Shown here: one piece after another, positions 54,583 through 62,761 of the stretch
How the letters are laid out: each line of letters opens with the position of its first letter
Position numbering within the stretch: the first letter of the stretch is position 1
Assembly (NCBI GenBank): GCA_022563195.1
Contig: JADFNV010000014.1
Coordinates: 1 to 64,000 of the forward strand
Direction of reading: 5' to 3'
From: Pseudomonadota bacterium
GTDB lineage: Bacteria; Pseudomonadota; Gammaproteobacteria; Steroidobacterales; Woeseiaceae
Length of the DNA stretch: 64,000 nucleotides
Position numbers and translations under genes: made by a program
The notes under the pieces: model-generated
The model's database searches: none
Told to the model about the DNA's origin: nothing
Seen by the model: only the letters and a program-made list of their open reading frames with translations

Positions 54583-55781
54583 AATTTGCGGCCATCTTCG
54601 TCATCATCACGGTGCTAGGTGCGATCGCCGCCAATTTTCTGATCAGCGATCCGGGCTCCGTTTTCATCAGTTTCCGTGGCTACCTTATTGAGATGACGGT
54701 ACCCGGGCTTATCGTTCTGATCGCCCTGCTCTTCTTTTCGATCTGGCTGATTCGCCGGCTCATTCAATTACCGCGTCGGATCGGTGAATCCGCAGGCCGC
54801 TACCGGGCGGGCCGTGCTGGCCAACAATTGACACGCGGCATGATCGAAGTCGCCGAAGGCAACTTCGCTCGCGGCGAAAAATTGCTGGCACGGGCGGCAC
54901 GCACCAGCGATGCGCCTCTATTTAATTATCTACAGGCAGCACGCGCGGCGCATCTGCAAGGCCAGGACCAGCGCCGTGATGAGTGGCTCAAGCTCGCGTA
55001 CGAGCATACACCCGAGGCCGCCAATGCGGTTTTACTGACGCAGGCCGAGCTACAGCTCGATCGCGAGCAATACGAGCAGGCGCTCGCAACCTTACGGCGC
55101 CTGGATGAAAATTCCCGTGACCACAGTTATGCGCTCGGGCTCCTCGGGCAATTGTATTACCGGCTGCATGACTGGCCCAGTCTCGCCCTGATTTTGCCGC
55201 GGCTGCGAAAGCACGGTCGCGTCGAGCAGGGCACCCTCGACAAATGGAGCGTGCGCGTGCACAGCGAGAATCTTGGGCGCGCCACGGACGGTGAAGCGGT
55301 GCTCGTCGAGTGGAAGAGCGTCGCAAAGCGCCTCAAATTGGAACCGGCATTGCTGGAGGCTTATTACACGAACCTGATGCGTTGCGACTTGCACGCCACG
55401 GCCGAGAAGGATCTCGCGGCAGCGCTCAAGTCCGACTGGCGCGGCCCACTGGTGCGATTGTTTGGTCTCGTCGAAGGCCCGGATCCTTCGAAACAGCTCA
55501 AGCGCGTCGAGGGTTGGCTCGCCAGTCACGGTGATGACCCCGACCTGTTACTTGCGGCGGCACGTCTTTGTCTGCGCAACGAGTTGTGGGGCAAAGCGCG
55601 CAGTTATCTCGAGACGGTGATCAGTCTCAGGCCGACACCCGAGGCCTTCCATGTGTATGGACGTCTGCTCAATCAACTGGGTGAAGGCGACGCAGCTGCA
55701 GATGCCTATCGTTCAGGACTCAGCATGGTTACCAGCGACCCGCTACCTGCGATTCCGCACCTCGCACCAGACCCCGAATAA
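54579..55781 (+). CDS. hemY: HemY-like membrane TPR protein
   Basis: 400 aa with a GTG start overlapping hemX by 4 nt. Two N-terminal membrane helices (residues about 3-22 and 40-62), then TPR-type helices (GNFARGEKLLARAARTSDAP, LFNYLQAARAAHLQGQDQRR, LYYRLHDWPSLALILPRLRK) to the end. Gammaproteobacterial HemY is a protein of the haem operon thought to assist enzyme organisation; it is unrelated to Bacillus HemY oxidase. Ends 22 nt before the convergent ParA-like gene. Confidence 0.9.
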   Translation: MKFAAIFVIITVLGAIAANFLISDPGSVFISFRGYLIEMTVPGLIVLIALLFFSIWLIRRLIQLPRRIGESAGRYRAGRAGQQLTRGMIEVAEGNFARGEKLLARAARTSDAPLFNYLQAARAAHLQGQDQRRDEWLKLAYEHTPEAANAVLLTQAELQLDREQYEQALATLRRLDENSRDHSYALGLLGQLYYRLHDWPSLALILPRLRKHGRVEQGTLDKWSVRVHSENLGRATDGEAVLVEWKSVAKRLKLEPALLEAYYTNLMRCDLHATAEKDLAAALKSDWRGPLVRLFGLVEGPDPSKQLKRVEGWLASHGDDPDLLLAAARLCLRNELWGKARSYLETVISLRPTPEAFHVYGRLLNQLGEGDAAADAYRSGLSMVTSDPLPAIPHLAPDPE

Positions 55782-55803
55782 TTCGCTGACCGGGCTAGCA
55801 GGG

Positions 55804-56442
55804 CTATGGCTGGCTTCGTTTGCTGCGCAACCAGGCCGTCAAAGGCTCCCACTCAACCCAGTCCGGCCACGCAAGATACTCCGGCAACTCGAAAATGCCG
55901 AGGCCGCGTGTGTAGGCACGTATGTAGTTCTGCGCCTCTCGAAGCGCCGCGATATAGGGCACCCTGACGCGCGTCAGGTATTGATCGAGTTCGTCGAAAA
56001 TCAGGGTATTGTCCCGCACACGATTGGCGATCACCCCAATCCTGATCTGTTTGCGCTGCACCTTGCCTACGGCTTGCAGTTCCTTCAAGAATGTCGCTGT
56101 CGCCTGCATATCGATAGTTGACGGCAACACCGGTATAACAACGGTTTCCGCGTGTCTGACAAGGTCTGTAAGCTCGGGTCCATGAGAGCGCGCTGGGGCA
56201 TCACTGACGACAATATCGGCACTGCGAGGTACGTGCCGGAGCCCGTCTTCGAAAGCCGCCACGCCGACAATATTCGGCCGGTCGGCTGGACGCCGATCCA
56301 GCCAATCGAGGCTGGAACGCTGTGAATCGTAATCTGCCAGAGCGACGCTTGCGCCTTCGCACGCAAAATAGGAGGCGATGTTTGTTGCGAGCGTGCTTTT
56401 TCCGCAGCCACCTTTTGCGTTCAAAACCATTATGTGCCGCAT
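55804..56442 (-). CDS. Orphan ParA/MinD-like ATPase
   Basis: 212 aa from the ATG at 56442, chosen because GGGGA lies 5 nt before it; a GTG four codons upstream is also open. Deviant Walker A KGGCGKST near residue 9, Walker A' DYDSQRSSLDWL, Walker B-type VVSDAPARS, then PVLPSTIDMQATATFLKE. No ParB follows. The protein resembles stand-alone ParA proteins that position cell machinery. It diverges from dapF across a 77-nt region with a perfect 9-bp dyad. Confidence 0.85.
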   Translation of the reverse strand: MRHIMVLNAKGGCGKSTLATNIASYFACEGASVALADYDSQRSSLDWLDRRPADRPNIVGVAAFEDGLRHVPRSADIVVSDAPARSHGPELTDLVRHAETVVIPVLPSTIDMQATATFLKELQAVGKVQRKQIRIGVIANRVRDNTLIFDELDQYLTRVRVPYIAALREAQNYIRAYTRGLGIFELPEYLAWPDWVEWEPLTAWLRSKRSQP

Positions 56443-56464
56443 GACTTTCCCCACCGGGCTAGAC

Positions 56465-56487
56465 TAGTTTACAACGTATGTAAACTA
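56465..56487. promoter_or_regulatory. Perfect 9-bp dyad, probable operator
   Basis: TAGTTTACA-N5-TGTAAACTA, exact inverted repeat in the divergent parA-like/dapF promoter region. Size and symmetry suit a dimeric HTH regulator (TetR or GntR type). No such regulator is adjacent, so the binder is unknown. Confidence 0.55.
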
Positions 56488-56519
56488 CAGAGGCCAACAT
56501 CAAAAGTCCATGTAGAACA

Positions 56520-57350
56520 ATGCAGCTTAGGTATTTGAAAATGCAGGGCGCCGGCAATCAGATTGTTGTCGTCGATCAGCGTCATCAGGAAGCGTCGCCG
56601 CCTTCGCCGGAGGTGCTCCGCAAGTTGGCCGACAGTGATACCGGCCCCGGTTTTGACCAGCTGTTGTGGCTCGGCCCGTCGCGCGATGCATCGAACGCCG
56701 CCGCCTACCGGGTCTTCAACGCCGATGGGTCTGAAGTCGAGCAATGTGGCAACGGTGTTCGCTGTGTCGCTCTGATGTTGGCAAGAGAAAACAATGCCGT
56801 GCGGTACTTTGTCCTTGAAAGCCCGGCCGGGCCAATCGAGGCAAGAGTGCTCGACGACGATCGTGTGGCCGTGAACATGGGCGCTCCCCAGTTTGATCCG
56901 GCGCGTATTCCGTTTGTCACCGACGTACAGGCGAACCATTACGAGCTCGAAGTCGGAGGTACAACTTTCACTGTTGATATTTTGTCCATGGGCAATCCGC
57001 ACTGCGTACTCCAGGTTGACGACGTCGCTACCGCCGACGTCGAGCATCTCGGCCCGCTTATCGAACATCATCACCAGTTTCCAGCGCATACCAATGTTGG
57101 CTTCATGCATATTCACAACAGCGCTAATATCGATTTGCGAGTACATGAGCGCGGTGTCGGAGAAACTCTGGCATGCGGCACCGGCGCCTGCGCCGCGGTT
57201 GTTGCCGGACAACGGCAAAACCGCCTCGACGTCGAAGTTTCGGTGCAGCTTCCCGGGGGTGAACTCGTGGTAAACTGGCATGGTGACACCGAACCAGTGT
57301 GGTTGACCGGAAATGCCGAATTGATTAGCGAGGGAATAATCGATCTATGA
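56520..57350 (+). CDS. dapF: Diaminopimelate epimerase
   Basis: 276 aa. Interconverts LL- and meso-diaminopimelate for lysine and peptidoglycan. The two catalytic cysteines are in SEVEQCGNGVRC near residue 75 and ETLACGTGACAAV near 223. Other marks are KMQGAGNQIVVVDQ and MGNPHCVL. The N-terminal motif normally reads GNDF; here it is GAGNQIVV, a mild departure. Overlaps DUF484 by 4 nt (ATGA). Order dapF-DUF484-xerC is standard for gammaproteobacteria. Confidence 0.94.
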   Translation: MQLRYLKMQGAGNQIVVVDQRHQEASPPSPEVLRKLADSDTGPGFDQLLWLGPSRDASNAAAYRVFNADGSEVEQCGNGVRCVALMLARENNAVRYFVLESPAGPIEARVLDDDRVAVNMGAPQFDPARIPFVTDVQANHYELEVGGTTFTVDILSMGNPHCVLQVDDVATADVEHLGPLIEHHHQFPAHTNVGFMHIHNSANIDLRVHERGVGETLACGTGACAAVVAGQRQNRLDVEVSVQLPGGELVVNWHGDTEPVWLTGNAELISEGIIDL

Positions 57351-58051
57351 GCACACAACGCAAACCGGACTTCCTGGAAGAAGAAATTTCAGCACAGGCC
57401 GTGCAGGATTACCTGCAAGCAAATCCGGACTTCTTCGAACACCACGGCACCTTGCTCAACTCACTCAGCGTGCCACACGGTAGCGGCGAGGCAGTATCGC
57501 TCGTCGAGCGCCAGGTATCGATGCTCCGGCAAAAGGAAATCAAGCTCGAGCGCCGGCTCAAGGACCTCGTTGAGATCGCTCGCGCCAACGACCTCCTCAT
57601 GGCCAAGATTCACGAGCTGTCGCTGCAGTTGCTCGCCACACGAGGGCTTGCCCCAACCATCGCTGCAATCGAAGAAGCTATGCGCAGCGGCTTCGGTGCG
57701 GATGAATTCATCCTCGTCCTGTTTGGCGATCCGGTGCTTTTTGACGATATCGATGCCAGTCGATTTTTTCGCATAATCGCACGTGCCGATGACGATTTAA
57801 AACCCTTCGGGACATTTCTCAAGGCTAATGCCCCCCGCTGTGGCCAGGTACGTGACTCGCAGCGCGACTTTCTGTTTCCATCGGACGCCAATGAGATTGG
57901 GTCGGTCGCGCTGGTGCCACTCGGCGACAATACTCAAATAGGTTTTCTTGCGATTGGCAGCGCCGACGCAGACCGCTTCCATCCAGGCATGAGCATCGAC
58001 TATCTTGCACGCATCGGGGATCTCGTTGGGGGAGCCCTCGCTCGTTATTGA
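57347..58051 (+). CDS. DUF484 family GAF-like protein
   Basis: 234 aa. N-terminal segment VQDYLQANPDFFEHHGTLL and LSVPHGSGEAVSLVERQVSMLR, a coiled-coil stretch, then a GAF-like domain (FGADEFILVLFGDPVLF; SVALVPLGDNTQIGFLAIGS). Function unknown but the gene is nearly always between dapF and xerC, as here. Starts inside the dapF stop and is 18 nt before xerC. Confidence 0.9.
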   Translation: MSTQRKPDFLEEEISAQAVQDYLQANPDFFEHHGTLLNSLSVPHGSGEAVSLVERQVSMLRQKEIKLERRLKDLVEIARANDLLMAKIHELSLQLLATRGLAPTIAAIEEAMRSGFGADEFILVLFGDPVLFDDIDASRFFRIIARADDDLKPFGTFLKANAPRCGQVRDSQRDFLFPSDANEIGSVALVPLGDNTQIGFLAIGSADADRFHPGMSIDYLARIGDLVGGALARY

Positions 58052-58069
58052 TTCGCGGGGATTCGACCG

Positions 58070-58972
58070 GTGGACGGGACTGAGAAGGACTGGATCGACA
58101 GGTTTATTGGCCACCTCAAATACGAGCGTCGGCTTTCTGATCTAACCTGCAAGCACTATCGTCGCGACCTCCACGCACTGCTCGCCTATTGCGATGAAGT
58201 TGGCATCAGCAAATGGGCGGACATCGACAGCGAGCATATCCGCGCCTACTCCGGCACGATTTTTCGCCGCGGTTTGTCTGCACGCAGCATCCAGCGCCGC
58301 CTGTCGGCCACACGCACCTATTACCGGTACCTTACCCGCGAAAAACACCTTACGCGCAATCCGGTTGAGGGGGTCTCGGCGCCGAAAGCGGGCAAGCGCC
58401 TGCCGGGCAATCTTGATGCAGACCGCATGGCCCGACTGCTCGATATTCCAGGAGACGGACCGATCGTGGACCGCGACCGGGCGATCCTGGAGCTGTTCTA
58501 CTCATCCGGACTCCGACTCGCCGAACTCGTCGGTCTGGATTGTGGCGATATTGACGCACAAGACGCGACAGTGAAGGTCACCGGCAAAGGCAGCAAGGAG
58601 CGCATTGTTCCAGTCGGCAGAAAAGCGCTCGAGGCACTGAAAAAGTGGTCCAAAACACGATCCCTGTTCGCATCGGCAGACGAAAGTGCATTATTTGTCA
58701 GCAATCGCGGCATGCGCCTGAGCCCTCGATCCGTGCAGGCGCGGGTGTCACACTGGGGCCGACACCAGGGCATCGATACCAAGGTGTATCCACACCTGTT
58801 TCGTCACTCGTTCGCGTCCCATTTGCTCGAGTCGAGCCATGATCTGCGGGGCGTCCAGGAACTTCTGGGGCACGCGAATATCTCGACGACGCAAATTTAT
58901 ACACACCTTGACTTCCAGCATCTCGCCCAGATATACGACCAGACCCATCCCAGGGCACGAAGAAAAGACTAA
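58070..58972 (+). CDS. xerC: Tyrosine recombinase XerC
   Basis: 300 aa with a GTG start. Works with XerD at dif to resolve chromosome dimers. N-terminal SAM-like core-binding domain (FIGHLKYERRLSDLTCKHY). Catalytic residues R149 (SGLRLAEL), K173 (GKGSKERI), H242 and R245 (HLFRH), H268 (LGHAN) and the nucleophile Y277 (TQIYTHL). All are present, and the housekeeping context rules out a phage integrase. Confidence 0.95.
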   Translation: MDGTEKDWIDRFIGHLKYERRLSDLTCKHYRRDLHALLAYCDEVGISKWADIDSEHIRAYSGTIFRRGLSARSIQRRLSATRTYYRYLTREKHLTRNPVEGVSAPKAGKRLPGNLDADRMARLLDIPGDGPIVDRDRAILELFYSSGLRLAELVGLDCGDIDAQDATVKVTGKGSKERIVPVGRKALEALKKWSKTRSLFASADESALFVSNRGMRLSPRSVQARVSHWGRHQGIDTKVYPHLFRHSFASHLLESSHDLRGVQELLGHANISTTQIYTHLDFQHLAQIYDQTHPRARRKD

Positions 58973-58993
58973 CCCTGCTTGAGGTACCGCATC

Positions 58994-59533
58994 ATGGAAC
59001 AGTTTCGAGGGACAACCATTGTCTCCGTCCGTCGCAATGGCAAGGTCGCCATCGCCGGGGACGGCCAGGTCAGCATGGGCAATACCATCATGAAGGGTAA
59101 CGCACGTAAGGTTCGACGCCTGGCCGACGGCCGCGTGATTGCCGGATTTGCGGGCGGCACCGCGGATGCCTTCACCCTCTTTGAGCTCTTCGAAACCAAA
59201 CTCGAGCAATTCGGCAATCTCACTCGCGCCGCGATCGAACTCGCCAAGGACTGGCGCATGGATCGGCGTCTCAGACGACTGGAGGCCCTGTTGTGTGTCG
59301 CCGACGAGGAGAGTTCATTCATCATCTCGGGAAACGGTGACGTCATCGAACCCGAGCATGATTTGATGGCCATCGGCTCGGGAGGACCATTTGCGCAAGC
59401 AGCAGCGCTGGCCTTGTTACAGAACACTGACCTCGATGCGCGGGAAATCGTTGAGAAAGCGCTCAATATTGCCGGCGACATCTGCGTATACACCAACCAG
59501 AACATCGTGGTGGAGCAGTTGCCGGCCAAATAA
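58994..59533 (+). CDS. hslV: ATP-dependent protease HslV (ClpQ) peptidase subunit
   Basis: 179 aa from the ATG at 58994. Proteasome-like threonine protease; mature N-terminal Thr is in [11 protein letters not shown], preceded by a six-residue MEQFRG leader to be removed. Other marks are [20 protein letters not shown] and [14 protein letters not shown]. An earlier in-frame ATG at 58979 is less likely, since GAGG lies before 58994. 17 nt before hslU. Confidence 0.95.
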   Translation: MEQFRGTTIVSVRRNGKVAIAGDGQVSMGNTIMKGNARKVRRLADGRVIAGFAGGTADAFTLFELFETKLEQFGNLTRAAIELAKDWRMDRRLRRLEALLCVADEESSFIISGNGDVIEPEHDLMAIGSGGPFAQAAALALLQNTDLDAREIVEKALNIAGDICVYTNQNIVVEQLPAK

Positions 59534-59550
59534 GGAATTCGGAAATCCCT

Positions 59551-60891
59551 ATGTCACAGATGACCCCCAGAGAAATCGTCCAGGAACTCGACAAGCACAT
59601 CGTCGGCCAGGATGAAGCAAAACGCGCCGTTGCGATCGCGTTGCGTAATCGTTGGCGACGCGTGCAGGTCGATGAGCCGCTGCGCAGCGAAATAACACCG
59701 AAGAATATTTTGATGATCGGACCGACCGGCGTTGGCAAGACAGAAATTTCACGCCGCCTCGCCAAGCTGGCCAAAGCGCCTTTTATCAAGGTTGAAGCAA
59801 CCAAATTTACCGAGGTCGGCTACGTCGGCCGCGAAGTAGACAGTATTATCCGCGATCTCATGGATATCGCTGTCAAGATGGTCCGCGAAAGCGCGATGTC
59901 GAAAATTCGCCACCGGGCTGAGGAGGAGGCTGAGGATCGTGTGCTGGACGCGTTGTTGCCGTCGCCGGCACAGGCAGCCGGATTCACGAGTGATGCCGAA
60001 CCCACGCCCGATAACAGCGACACTCGCCAGAAATTCCGCAAGATGCTGCGCGAGGGCAAGCTCGATGACAAAGATATTGAAATCGAAATCCAGGCCACAC
60101 CAATTGGCATCGAAATCATGGCGCCGCCAGGTATGGAGGAAATGACCAGCCAGTTACAAGGCATGTTCCAGAACCTTGGCGGTAACCGTCGTACGACACG
60201 CAAGCTCAAAGTCAAAGACGCATTGAAGCAGCTGGCTGACGAAGAAGCCGCTAGCATGGTCGATGGAGAAGAGTTGAAAGCGCAGGCGCTTGAGGCCGTC
60301 GAGCAGCAGGGCATCGTATTCCTCGATGAGCTCGACAAGGTTGCCCGCCGCACCGAAACACAGGGAGCGGATATTTCCCGCGAAGGCGTACAGCGCGACT
60401 TGTTACCGCTCGTTGAAGGATCGACCATCAACACCAAGTATGGAATGGTGCGCACCGATCACATTCTGTTTATCGCGTCTGGCGCCTTTCATGTATGCAA
60501 GCCATCCGACCTGATTCCAGAGCTGCAGGGCCGCTTCCCGATTCGAGTCGAGTTGAAGTCGCTGACAACCGATGACTTTGTAAGAATTCTGACCGAGCCG
60601 GACGCATCACTGACCTTGCAGTACCAGGCATTACTTAACACTGAGGGCGTCGCAGTCGAATTCACCGAAAGTGGCGTTCGGCGCATCGCCGAGGTCGCGT
60701 TTCAGGTTAATGAAAATACCGAGAACATCGGTGCGCGGCGTTTGCACACAGTGATGGAGAGGCTGCTCGAGACCGTCTCGTTCGAGGCTGCAGACAAGAG
60801 TGGCAGCCACGTGCAAATCGACGCCGGCTACGTCGACGATCACCTCGCCGAGCTATCAAAGGATGAGGATTTGAGTCGGTATATTTTGTAG
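59551..60891 (+). CDS. hslU: HslU (ClpY) AAA+ unfoldase
   Basis: 446 aa. ATPase ring that feeds HslV. N-terminus [21 protein letters not shown], Walker [11 protein letters not shown] near residue 57, the intermediate I-domain (residues about 110-230), Walker [13 protein letters not shown], the sensor region GRFPIRVEL and the C-terminal RYIL tail that docks in HslV. Its TAG stop lies at the very edge of the following REP-type repeat. Confidence 0.95.
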   Translation: MSQMTPREIVQELDKHIVGQDEAKRAVAIALRNRWRRVQVDEPLRSEITPKNILMIGPTGVGKTEISRRLAKLAKAPFIKVEATKFTEVGYVGREVDSIIRDLMDIAVKMVRESAMSKIRHRAEEEAEDRVLDALLPSPAQAAGFTSDAEPTPDNSDTRQKFRKMLREGKLDDKDIEIEIQATPIGIEIMAPPGMEEMTSQLQGMFQNLGGNRRTTRKLKVKDALKQLADEEAASMVDGEELKAQALEAVEQQGIVFLDELDKVARRTETQGADISREGVQRDLLPLVEGSTINTKYGMVRTDHILFIASGAFHVCKPSDLIPELQGRFPIRVELKSLTTDDFVRILTEPDASLTLQYQALLNTEGVAVEFTESGVRRIAEVAFQVNENTENIGARRLHTVMERLLETVSFEAADKSGSHVQIDAGYVDDHLAELSKDEDLSRYIL

Positions 60892-60989
60892 GAGCCCGCC
60901 TGTAGGAGCCCGCCATGCGCGGCGATACCCCGGTGCTATTCAGATCGAGTGGTAATCGCCCGCATGGCGGGCTCCTACAGGCGGGCTCC
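60891..60989. repeat. REP-type element: 29-bp perfect inverted repeat
   Basis: Arms 60891-60919 and 60961-60989 are exact reverse complements (29 bp) around a 41-nt centre. Each arm contains the GGAGCCCGCC core twice, next to ATGCG, so REP units of the kind dispersed in many proteobacterial genomes are nested. As RNA it forms a long stem after hslU and may stop transcription or stabilise mRNA. Confidence 0.88.
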
Positions 60990-61009
60990 AACAGGTACAT
61001 TATCCTCCT

Positions 61010-61372
61010 ATGACATCAATACCAACAGAAATTAGGCTACGAAAGACGTCCAGGCTGCTCGTCGTGGCATTCGACGATGGCAGCGAGTTTGAGTATTCGT
61101 TCGAGTACCTCCGTGTGCACTCGCCGAGCGCAGAGGTCAAAGGACATGGCCCGGGGCAGGAGTTTCTGCAGACCGGTAAGGAAAATGTGGCCATTACAGC
61201 GATCGAGCCGATCGGCCACTACGCGGTCCGCCTTGTTTTCGATGACGGCCACGATACCGGCCTGTACACGTGGACCTATCTGCATGAACTCGGCAGCAAC
61301 ATGGAGGCGAACTGGAAGAGCTACCTCGACCGCCTCGCAGTGGCAGGGTATGCTCGCGAAAAGCCCGAATAA
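61010..61372 (+). CDS. DUF971 (gamma-butyrobetaine hydroxylase-like N-terminal) protein
   Basis: 120 aa. RLRKTSRLLVVAFDDGSEFE at the N-terminus, FEYLRVHSPSAEVKGHG, then AITAIEPIGHYAVRLVFDDGHDTGLYTWTYLHEL, the DUF971 core. The family has the fold of the small N-terminal domain of butyrobetaine hydroxylase and occurs near hslU and ubiE in gammaproteobacteria, as here. No clear Shine-Dalgarno sequence precedes the ATG. Confidence 0.9.
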   Translation: MTSIPTEIRLRKTSRLLVVAFDDGSEFEYSFEYLRVHSPSAEVKGHGPGQEFLQTGKENVAITAIEPIGHYAVRLVFDDGHDTGLYTWTYLHELGSNMEANWKSYLDRLAVAGYAREKPE

Positions 61373-61381
61373 AAAACCGTC

Positions 61382-62140
61382 ATGTCCAAATCCGACACAT
61401 CGACCGAAACGACGAATTTCGGTTACAAGACCGTGCCGGCCAATGAAAAAGCCGATCTTGTAAGAGGCGTGTTCGACTCTGTCGCAACACGCTATGACAT
61501 CATGAATGACCTGATGTCGGCCGGTCTGCATCGCCTGTGGAAGCGACTCACGATTGATCAGGCCGGCGTGCGTCCGGGTCACAGCGTGCTTGATCTCGCC
61601 GGTGGCACGGGCGACCTTGCCCGAATATTTACGCAACGCGTAGGCGCGAGCGGCCACGTAGTCCTCGCCGACATCAATGCGGCAATGCTCGAACGGGGAA
61701 GACAAAAACTCGTCGACGCAGGCGTCGCCGGTAATCTGTCTCTTGCACAGGTGGACGCCGAAAACCTGCCATTTTCTGACGTATCGTTTGACTGTGTCGC
61801 GATCGCGTTCGGGCTCCGCAACGTTACCGACCAGGACGCTGCACTTCGATCGATGTATCGAGTTCTAAAACCTGCAGGCAGGCTTCTGATTCTCGAATTC
61901 TCCAAGCCTGCAGAGTGGATCGGACCAGCCTACGACCTGTATTCGTTCAAGGTACTGCCGCTCATCGGCAAATTAGTGGCCAATGATGAGGAAAGCTACC
62001 AGTATCTGGCCGAATCGATCCGCATGCATCCCGACCAGGAAACGTTGCTTACCATGATGCGCGACGCGGGTTTCGAACGCTGTCGCCATCGAAACCTTGC
62101 CGGCGGCATCGTTGCGTTGCACTGCGGTTATCGTATTTAG
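61382..62140 (+). CDS. ubiE: Ubiquinone/menaquinone C-methyltransferase UbiE
   Basis: 252 aa SAM-dependent class I methyltransferase. [23 protein letters not shown] and [18 protein letters not shown] at the N-terminus, the SAM motif [11 protein letters not shown] near residue 67, [11 protein letters not shown], and [18 protein letters not shown]-methylation step in ubiquinone synthesis. First gene of the ubiE-ubiJ-ubiB operon. Confidence 0.95.
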   Translation: MSKSDTSTETTNFGYKTVPANEKADLVRGVFDSVATRYDIMNDLMSAGLHRLWKRLTIDQAGVRPGHSVLDLAGGTGDLARIFTQRVGASGHVVLADINAAMLERGRQKLVDAGVAGNLSLAQVDAENLPFSDVSFDCVAIAFGLRNVTDQDAALRSMYRVLKPAGRLLILEFSKPAEWIGPAYDLYSFKVLPLIGKLVANDEESYQYLAESIRMHPDQETLLTMMRDAGFERCRHRNLAGGIVALHCGYRI

Positions 62141-62150
62141 GGAGCCTCTG

Positions 62151-62759
62151 ATGACGAACCCTCTCGATGCCGTCTTGCGCCCTGTTGCGAACCTGCTTAA
62201 TCGCAATATCGCTGCGACAACACCTGCACGTGAGTTGTGTCTGGAGCTTGATGGCAAGACCATCGCAATCCGGGTTCGTGATACGTCGCTGGCGATGTAT
62301 TTCGAGTTCAATGACACTGTTGTCACACTTGCGACCGACACGGAGATCGAACCTGACGTAGTGATTACGGGATCGTTGCTGACGCTCGCCAGTATGGCGG
62401 GCGCGGGCGGCGAGCGCGCCATTCGTGCCGGCGAACTCGACCTGAGTGGCGACGCCGGGACTGCCAAGGCGTTCCAGGACTTGCTCGCTTACGCGAAGCC
62501 TGACATTGAAGAAGAGCTGTCGACGCTAATCGGTGATGTCGCCGCGCACCAGCTTGGCGAGGTGGCACGAGGAATCAGCAACTGGGCTCGTGAGGCACGC
62601 TCGACGATGGGCACGAACATTCGTGAGTACCTGCAAGAAGAAAGCCGCGATCTACCCAGCCGTTACGAAGTCGAGCGCTTTGCAAACCAGGTCGACACGC
62701 TCCGCGATGACGTCGCGCGTCTCGATGCCCGTCTCGGCCGACTCGAGAAAGACGTCTGA
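62151..62759 (+). CDS. ubiJ: Ubiquinone biosynthesis accessory factor UbiJ (SCP2 domain)
   Basis: 202 aa from the ATG at 62151, 6 nt after GGAG; upstream open frame lies inside ubiE. N-terminal SCP2-type lipid-binding domain (LCLELDGKTIAIRV; VVITGSLLTLASMA), C-terminal helices ending in a short coiled coil (VDTLRDDVARLDARLGRLE). Binds ubiquinone intermediates and pairs with UbiK. 2 nt before ubiB. Confidence 0.93.
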   Translation: MTNPLDAVLRPVANLLNRNIAATTPARELCLELDGKTIAIRVRDTSLAMYFEFNDTVVTLATDTEIEPDVVITGSLLTLASMAGAGGERAIRAGELDLSGDAGTAKAFQDLLAYAKPDIEEELSTLIGDVAAHQLGEVARGISNWAREARSTMGTNIREYLQEESRDLPSRYEVERFANQVDTLRDDVARLDARLGRLEKDV

Positions 62760-62761
62760 CC

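Noticed and set aside
58070-58972. Tyrosine recombinase as a possible mobile-element integrase
   Set aside because: Length, residues and the dapF-DUF484-xerC-hslV context identify it as housekeeping XerC.
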